NCBI GenBank assembly: GCA_903835325.1
Contig: CAILMU010000033.1
Location: 1-23,633 of the forward strand
Origin: an uncultured Microcaldota archaeon
Lineage (GTDB): Archaea; Micrarchaeota; Micrarchaeia; Anstonellales; Bilamarchaeaceae
Direction of reading: 5' to 3'
Length of the DNA stretch: 23,633 nucleotides
Shown here: one piece after another, positions 6,616 through 15,600 of the stretch
How the letters are laid out: every line of letters begins with the position of its first letter
Position numbering within the stretch: the first letter of the stretch is position 1
The notes under the pieces: model-generated
The model's input: only the letters and a program-made list of their open reading frames with translations
What the model was told of the DNA's origin: nothing
Databases searched by the model: none
Translations under genes and position numbers: made by a program

Positions 6616-9600
6616 ATGGTAGGACCTAATGCTAGAAGGATAAATGAAGGGCCGGCCGAGGCAGAGGCGCAGCGGCCCATGGTGCCGGAGAGGATAACAG
6701 TCGCGGCCCCGCAGAAACCCGCCGAAGCCAGGGATTCTGCGATGCGCGAGATACGCTCTACGCTGGATTACTCGTCCCATCTGCCTCCGATTTCAACGAG
6801 CATAGATGTCGAGAACCGTCTCAATGTCTTCAGGCGCTCCTTTGCCCGGATAGAGCAGACTCTCATCCCTGCCCTGGGGGAGAGGTACAAGGATATCCTC
6901 GCCCCGCTCGATGGATACCTGGACAACGCAGAGGCATCCATCAAGGCCCGCAACCATGCCCAGGCGAACAAGGATCTCGACCGTTTCAATGCGATGATCC
7001 CGCACGCAGGAGAGCTCATCGATACCCATGTGCTCATCGTCACCATGCCTCCGATACGCGGTGTCAGGCACGAGAACCGTGAATTGACCCCAAGCGAGCT
7101 CCAGAACGCGTTGATGGACAACGCAGTCGTGATTTTCCATGATTTCGGGACAGCGAACGAACAGAGGGCGGTGAACGGCCTGGCCGCCATCCGGACCCTT
7201 GCGACAAACGGCGAGCGCATAAACGCCGCCGGACCTGCAGGTGCGCAGGAAGCCGGAAGGATGCTGGGCTTCGTCAGCAGGCTCGCGAACGATTCGAAAC
7301 AGGGGAAAACGTACACGCCTGAGCAGGCAGCAGCCGACAGGAAGACGCTCCGGGCATTCGAGGCCGATCTGGACACGCTCGCCATCCAGACTATCGCGCG
7401 CATGCAGGCCGTGATGGGCCGCATGATCGCCGACCCGTTCATGCTCGCTCAGATAAAGGCGAACCTCGCGCAGCTGAACGCGGACCTCGATGATTTCTTC
7501 GAACGATTCTCGAAAAAGAAAGAGGACGAGCGCATCAGCGACGAGGAGTTCGGGAAGCTCGCGAAAAGATACTATGCGCTCACACAGGATGTCCCGCCCC
7601 AGACGGATGCCGAGCGTGGTGCGGATATCGAATCCACCGCCAGGATGATTGTCGGGAAAGCGGCCAAGATAAAGGAAGGTTCCCCGGAATGGTTCGCCCA
7701 GATAGCGCTAAGCGCTGTCGGCGAAGGGAACATGGGGGCAGCGAGCGTGGCCCTCGCCATAGCGCAACTGGAGCTTGCCCACAAAGGCGCGGCAGCCCAA
7801 TTGCCGGAAGAGATAACCGCCAGCATCAAGACCGCCGATTTCCGCAAGAAGATAACCCCGGCCATCGCAGATGCCTGGAGGGGAGCCATCGCGGCCGAGG
7901 CGGGATTTTCAGATATAGACGATCTTGAGAAGATGTTCTCCGGCAAAGGCGTCGGTGCGAACAAGCGCGGCGTCGCTGTCGTGCTCGATGGCGCAAGGAC
8001 AGCCGAGCAGAGGATCAATGCCGGGGATGCCGAAGGCGGCCTCCGCCTGATATCCATGATGAAGATATACGCATCGCTGATGAGCGCAAGCAAGTGGGGC
8101 CAGTTCCCGGCGCGCTCTGCCATGGAGGATGCCATGACGCAGGAGATACTTCACGGGAACGCAGGCACGCTCTTCGCCATAGCCCAGACCCGGAACGAGC
8201 TGGGCGCCAGGACAGCGGCAATGCGCGACTCGTTATCCAGATGGAAAGGCCTTGAGCGCGAGAGGAAGTTCATGGGCAGTATGCTGAAGCGCGTGGATGA
8301 ATTCTCCAATGGCAACCGGTTCACCGAAGCATCAGCGCTTTTCGAGAACCTATCGATTTATGCGATGGCGATATCGCACATCAGCCATGTGGATCGCTCC
8401 GGCCACGCCGCGATCCCGAAAGGTTTCGACATGGGCGTGATGGAGAGGCCGCTCGAAGCGATGTCGAAAGCCAAAGACGAGGCTGAGTTGAGGCAGGCCG
8501 TGGCTTCATTCGCTGCCGGCTATCAGAACGCATTATCGCAATTCACCCAATCGGAATACCAGAGGCTCGACTCGCTCGGCAAAGAGCTGGGAGCCTCAGG
8601 TATGGAAATCGTCTCAGCCCTCGCGGTCGCGAAGAAAAGGTCGGATGCGAAGGATTTCCAGGGCGCGCTCACGCTGTTGGGTTACATCAGCAATTATTTC
8701 GGTGCGCCCAGCGAGAAGGACAAGGAAGGCTGGAGATACCAGGTGCTGAAGAGCGCGCCGTACCACGAAGCGAACAGGATGTTCGTGGATTCGATCCAGA
8801 TGGAGGCGAATGCGCTTCCAGGCGCTCCTCCTGATGCCGCTGCCAGCGCTTTCCGGAACGCTCTCGAGACCCAGGCGAAAACCGGCGCGATGGTTGAAGA
8901 ATCCGGCAGGGTGCGCCTGTGGTTCGAAGGCCGCGAGACATTGAGGCCTCTTCCCAAGACCCCTGCCAGGAGCGATGCCGAACGGAAGCAGTACGAAGCG
9001 ATATCCCAGACCAAAGGCCGCGCTGTGGTGGCCCTCTCCGATGGAAAAAGCCATCTCATGGACTGGAACGCGATAACCCGATACGAAGCCACGCACGCGG
9101 CAGAGCCTGGTCTCAACGGGAAGATGTATCTCCGCGACCTTGTCAAGCAGATGGAGGTCTCAGGAGGGAGGGGCGACCTCAAAGGATACGAAAGCGCCCG
9201 CAAGGAATTCTTCGCAAGGGCATCATTGATAAGCGAGAGGGTGATCGAAGCCGCGCGAGCTGCCAGCGTGGGGACTGCAGTCACGCGCCTTGACCAGATG
9301 GAGAACGCTCTTCTAGGCCTAGGCAAATTGTACGGCCTGCCCCTCCTGCCGCACTCCAGCTATGAGACGCTCAAGGAAGTCGTCAAGAACAAGAAAGAGG
9401 TCACCGTCGCACTCCCGCTTTTAGGCTCTCTTGTTGTTGGTGGCGGACCGGGCGGACCCGGGACGAAGAAGATGAGCGGAGCCGAACTGCTCGAACGCAT
9501 CGAGAACAGGTACGGCCAGGTCATATGGCTGGGAAAGGAGAAGCCTCAGCTCACATCGCAGATGCTCGAGCAGCTGTCGGCGCTCGATATCAGGGTATCG

Positions 9601-12600
9601 AACCTCTGGCAGCAGATATCCGCGCTGCGCAAAGAGGCGGACCAGCTGAAGGCGCAGGGGACTAGCGTGAAAGCCGATGATGCGAAAACACTCGAAACAA
9701 AGATGAGGTCGCTCACGACCGAGCTCGAGAACGAGCGCAGGACCGCGACCGGCTACAGGCTTGTCGCGAACCAGATGCTAGGGAACGAGCGCTACAAAAG
9801 AAGCGCGGCGATGATGGAGAAGGACGGCAAGACGCCGACCATCAATATCCTCGAGCGCTCGAACGACATGATGCGCGACGCGCTTTCCCAGATATTGAAT
9901 GGGGACTTCGACAAAGCCCTCTACAGCTACAGGGCCGCGATGGTGGAGCGGGAAGGAGTGCTCGCGTCTTACCGCGCATTCCAGTTAATCCAGAAACCCG
10001 ACTCGAGGATCTCGGACAATTACCCGACGCTCCCGGTCTTCATGAAGCACCTCTATTCGGACAAAGCCCGGCTTCCCGGTTTCGACAAGGCGCTCACGGA
10101 AGCCCGCGATGAACTGTCATCATATTCGAGCATGCATGCGAATGCGCTGGAGGCTGTCCTCAAAGGAGATGATGAACGCAACGTCCCGTGGACCGATTCC
10201 GCGAGCAACCGCATCGCACGAACGAATGTCATCGATTCAGGCCTGCTGTCCCCGATATCCGCAGACGACAGCGAATGGCTCGTCTTTGCCGCGCTGCGGC
10301 CGCAATCAGGGATGGGGTCGCTTGCTTGGACCGCATCCGTTCAGGGAGTGATGCAGTCAGCCACAAGCAAAGCCCAGGAAGCCACGCAGAAGCAGGCCCT
10401 GGCATGGAACGCGGCAGCCGTCGTCGCTTCCCCGTTCGCGCCTGAACTGAGCTTCACCATGTTCGGGCTCGGGATGTACCGCGATGCGATGGACGAGTTC
10501 AACATCACAAGCAGGCTTGCGCCAGAGACCTGGATGATGGTCGGCCTCATGGCAGCGACAGCAGGTCTCGGCGGGGCCTCCAAGCTCTTTGGTGCCGCAG
10601 GCACTGCGCGGATAGCCAGCGGTGAACTCCCGGCTATAAGGACAGGCATGCTCGAACTGAGGGCCGCCAGAGGGTTGGCTACGGCAGAGACCGTCATAGG
10701 TTCTGTCTTCATGGAGCAGATGGTGATCGGCGGCCTCCAGAGATTGCAGGAGGGCGACACGATGGGAGGCCTCGCAGAACTGGGCATGGCATTCTTCCCG
10801 TTCGCTGTCCATGGGATGAGGAGCGGGACAAGCTATAATGCCCGTCCTATCGAAATGCCCAAATCCATCCCGGGCGAGCCGGCACTTGCGGAACAAATCG
10901 CGGCCATGCGCATCGACTGGTCGCCAACGCGCTATGCGGGGGCAGAGCCCATGCGGGCTATCGAAGGGGCTGAACCGGCAGCGACGGTCGTGGATCTTCC
11001 CGCGATTTTATCGGATTCGCAATCCGCTAACGGGAACATGAGGGCATTCGGCAGGGAAAGCCTCATCGATCTTCTTGGAAAGCTCGGGCGCAACGACGAA
11101 TCAGGGCGCGCTGCGCAGGAATCGCTTCTGGCTTATCCGCCCAATGTGCGGAATTTCCTCATTGAGCTGGCCAAACGTCCGGAGATAAAAGCCTCCATCG
11201 CAAGAGGAGAGCTCGACCCGCTCGCTGAACGGATGATAAATGCGAGCATACCGATTATTTCGAATAACCTCAACAACGCGGGCGTACCTCAGACTTCATT
11301 GGGAGAAGCGCAGGTCCTTGGGAGGCAGGACAGGAACGGGGATCATACCCAATTGACCAATCTGCTGCGCGCGATGCTGGACCCGAATGCGACTAATGCG
11401 GCCAGGATGGGCGCGCGATTGAGGATAGAGCGCATCCGTTCCGTATCCCCGTATATCGGCGCAGAGATAGATGAAATGCTGCACAGCGAATCAGGCAAGC
11501 CCCTGCGCGATGCGGTTCTATCAGGAAAGCCCGAAGGGCAATGGAACGAGACAGCGAGGAATTCCCTTCGTATGAGCGCCGACATGATAGGCAAAGAGAC
11601 GGGCGATCTCGCGGCTTCGGCCATGAAACCCGGCCTCTATGCGGTTCCGATACCGGTGCAGCCAGGCATGGTTCCTGAAGCGATGAAACCAGGCCTCGGG
11701 CCAGAGGCCATGAAGCCAGGGCTCGGACCTGAAGCCATGAAGCCAGGGCTCGCGCCATTATCTTTCACGCTTGTCGGCGGAGAATTCAGGGAGGGACAGG
11801 TCATTTCAGGAAGGGAAGCTCTCAACGGCATGCATGACGATGTGCTCAGGGATTTGCAATCGCGCCTGCCCAAAAACACGGCTGATGCTATAGGGCGGCT
11901 CATAGATTCCAGGAAGAGCGCAGAAGCCAGGAACGCAACGAAGGAAGCGAAAGACAGATACCAGAGCGAGCTCGCTTCATGCGCGAAGATGCTCCAGGAT
12001 GTCGTCGGATTCCGCATCGAGGTTGTCAGGAGAAAGGCAGCGGGCGCTGGCGAGCGTCCGGAATATGAAGTCGTAGCGGATATCAAGACCAAGGAGAGGA
12101 CCGTTTCAATGGCTGAAGAGGAGAAGGGCAGGGGGCCGCAAGCCCCGCCAGCGCCGGCTGAACCGCAAGTGTTGCCGAGCGAGGTCAAAGGACCGCCGCG
12201 CGAGCCCAGGTGGCCTACGAAAATGGTGACGGGTTTAGGCGATAAGATCAAGTACAAATCCCCTAAGAAGGAGCAGGGCGCGAAAGTGCCTGAGGAATAC
12301 ACGGCCGCAAGCAACAAATCCTATGAAAAGGGGACGAGGGATTTCGACCGCATCCTGCGGTCAATCAAGCCGCCTGTCGAGGGAGTGATACAGGATGAGG
12401 CGGCGGTGAAGAACGCCGCTGATTTGATCCTCGAATTGTATGCCAAATCCCGTTCAGCCTCGACGCCGAAAAGCGAGCGGTCCAAGTACACGGATATCAT
12501 ATACAAGCTGCTCAACCAATACCCGAACCTCTACAAGAACCTCGTGGTCCTGTCATCCAGGCCGGAATATATGGGGAGGGAGGAATACCAGACGGTCCAT

Positions 12601-15600
12601 GGCAGACCAACGCTGACCGGGGAGCGGGCCATACCCATGCAGTTGAAAGGGGAGAAAGGCACGAACGGTATCGGACAGCCCGGCATCGATATCAAATTCC
12701 CTGATGCCCAGAGAGGCGTTCTTTACTCGCTTATGGATACGATACTCGGCCGGGTCGATTATGCCCACGCGGTCGCATCGGGTATGCCTCGCGGGAGGGC
12801 TGCCCAGCAGGCCAAAGCCCAGATGGCTCCGACAGCCGAGCGAGGCGAATCTGCGCTCAATCCGCTCAATCCGCAGGATCTCGGTGTGATCGTATCGGTT
12901 CTCGAATCCAATTCCCCGCACGTATCAAACGTCGAAAACATCCTCGCAAACATCGAATCGATTTTCGGCAGCAGCGCAAAAAGAATCCAGGATCTCTCCC
13001 ATAGCGTCAGGGCGTTCGATCCCCGTCTAAGCGCAAGGGACAGGACGGTCGCTCAGAACAACGCTGATGCCGTGAAGCAGGCGACCGTGCTGGTAGAGCA
13101 GGCAGACGCCTATGTGGCAAAGATGCCGGACGGGACCGCGGAAAAAACGCAAGCCCAAGCAGAGGTGAACAAAGCGAGGGCCGATATCGACCGGGCATCG
13201 CACCTCACGGACCAGAACCAGGTGGCGAATGCTCTCCTTGATGCCCAAGACAAACTGGACTCGGCCCATGGAATAGTTTTATCAGCGATGGACCCGACCG
13301 TGAACAGCGCATTCCTTAAAAGGAGCAGCGAGTTGGTAGGGTTCAATCCTGAGACGCCGGCGCACAAAGCAGCGCTCATGCGCGTGAACGAAGGGCTGGT
13401 GAGCGGGAACTACATCCTCAACATCTATGATATCACCCACTCCGGATTCCAGGGCGATGTGAGGGATGTCAAGACCGCTGATAATTCCGCCGCCCGCTCA
13501 ATCCAGGATTACATGCTGAACATGCCCCGGCTCACTTCGCATGCGACAGCCCGCGAAGCGGTCGAAGCATCTGTCCGAGAGGCCTTCAGACCGGTGTTCG
13601 AGAGGCTCAAGCCCCAGATAGATGCGATAAACAAGGATATGGAAAAGCGCCTCACCCCTGAGAGATACGCAGATTCGAGGATAGACCTCCAGGGCAAATT
13701 CGACGAATCCCTGAAAGGAAAATCCATCTCCGAGATGATGCAGATCCTTGAGAATATCCGGACGAAGGGGTATGAGGATCCGAATCTCGACCAGGCGACC
13801 CTTGACCGGGTGAATAGCGCATTGAAGAAAGAGAACCCGCAATTCGATTCAGCCCAGAAGGTTCTGAAAAAGATCTCCGGGCGAACGAACCTGGACAACG
13901 ATTTCGCTGTCCTCAAGACGCTCCAGGAGCCTGCGGATGCAGCCAAAGGGAAGAGGGCTGAGGAGAGGCTCAAAGCCGAAGCAGATGCGAGGAGGCGCGC
14001 CAAAGGCTATTATAGATTCCCGGATGTCGTCAGCCGTTTCACCGAACCTGTGCAGGATTATCTTGCCGAGAAAAAGAACGACATGGGGCCGAAACGTTAC
14101 TGGAGGCTGGTGACCCTCACATCTTTGGCTTCGGTCGCTGTCATTGCCGGGACGCCGACAGCCTATTTCGTAAAGAAATACGCCACTGCCCTTCAAGAGG
14201 AAAGGGCCGGGCGAGACCCGATATTCCGCGATTTCGGGACCGCAGCGAGCGACAAGATAAGCAAGGACGATGCCCGATACCTGGGGACGAACGGAAAAGG
14301 CATCACCGAGGCGCTTTCAGCATACAAGCTCCCGCCTAAAAGCCAGTTCGAGAAGATCGTCTACCCCGCCGACATCGACGATTTCGACAGGAAACTGCAC
14401 GACTTCGGAACGAAATATTATATCGACCCCCGCAAGATGGAGCCGCTCATCAAGGATGCGATCGGCCTATCGAAGAAGCTGGAGGCGATAAACACCAACC
14501 TGCAGATTTTCAGCGACACCTCGAAATCAGACACGGACCGTGCGACAGCCAAGGCGGGGATCGAGTTAGCCATCGCGCCATACGGCCTCGCGTTCGATAA
14601 AGTCAAGGAACGCTATGACAAGCAGGACAAGAAACCGCTGATGGACGACTCGGTCGTCGACCTGCTGATACCGCGATGGAAAGCCAACGGCTCAGTGGTG
14701 ACCCTGGCTTTCTTCATGGCCGAAGCCTTCTGCAAGGACACCGGCCTTGATGTCAGCACCTGGGCAACGCGCCTCTCAAAACCAGAGAACGCGGACCTCT
14801 TCAGGTTCGCCTGGGGGAACTGGAACACCAGGAACATCCCGGCATCCACGGTGAAACAGGCGCTCGAATGGGTCTGGGGCGCGAATTTGGACAAGGCAAG
14901 GCACGATGCCATGGACACGCTCGCTCCTGGTCCGGGGCGGACGAAATTCGAGGACACCATCGCGAACGGCCTCAGGGCCGCAGGCCTCTATTTCACGGCC
15001 TCCATGGAAGAATCATCCATGCTCAGGGTCCTCGACACATTGTCCGTGGACCGGCCTGAACTCAGGCCGCTTTTCAATGCCCTGCGCGCCAACAACAGCG
15101 AGATGGAGGATTGGATAGACCTCAACAAGTTCGAGCTCAAGGAGAGCGAGACGCTCTTCATCAAAAAGACGACGCGGGAGGTGAAGGATATCCCTTCTCT
15201 GGATGCTTTCCTCAGCGCGAAAGGCCAGACCGTTTTCGAGCTCGACACGATAATACGGGCCCTGGACCTGCCGAGCCGTGAAGCGAGGCTTGCCGATACC
15301 CAACTGAGCGCGGCTTTGAAAGCGATGGGGATAAGCGACCTCGACAGCGGAAGCCTCAAGAAAGAGGCGATGGAAAGATTCAGGAGCATCGGTTTCGAGA
15401 TGGATGATAAGCTCCTGGTTTCGACCATAAATTCTTCAAAAGCCAAGCTCCACGAGCTTTCTATAGTAATCTCAGCTTTGAGGAAGCCGGACCGTGAAAC
15501 GCGGGCGGAAGGCAAATCCGGCGACGAGCTCGAAAGGATAGGCATCCGGGGAGACGACCTCGAGACCGGCAAGCTCAAGGAAAACGCATTGGCAAGATGC

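Noticed and set aside
9415..9480. Gly-rich GGGPGGPGTKK segment as a Walker A nucleotide-binding loop
   Set aside because: It lacks the GK(S/T) ending and a following helix pattern, and no Walker B partner was seen; it is more likely a flexible linker.
11611..11751. 27-bp repeat array as a CRISPR
   Set aside because: The copies are contiguous without spacers and are in frame within a coding sequence.
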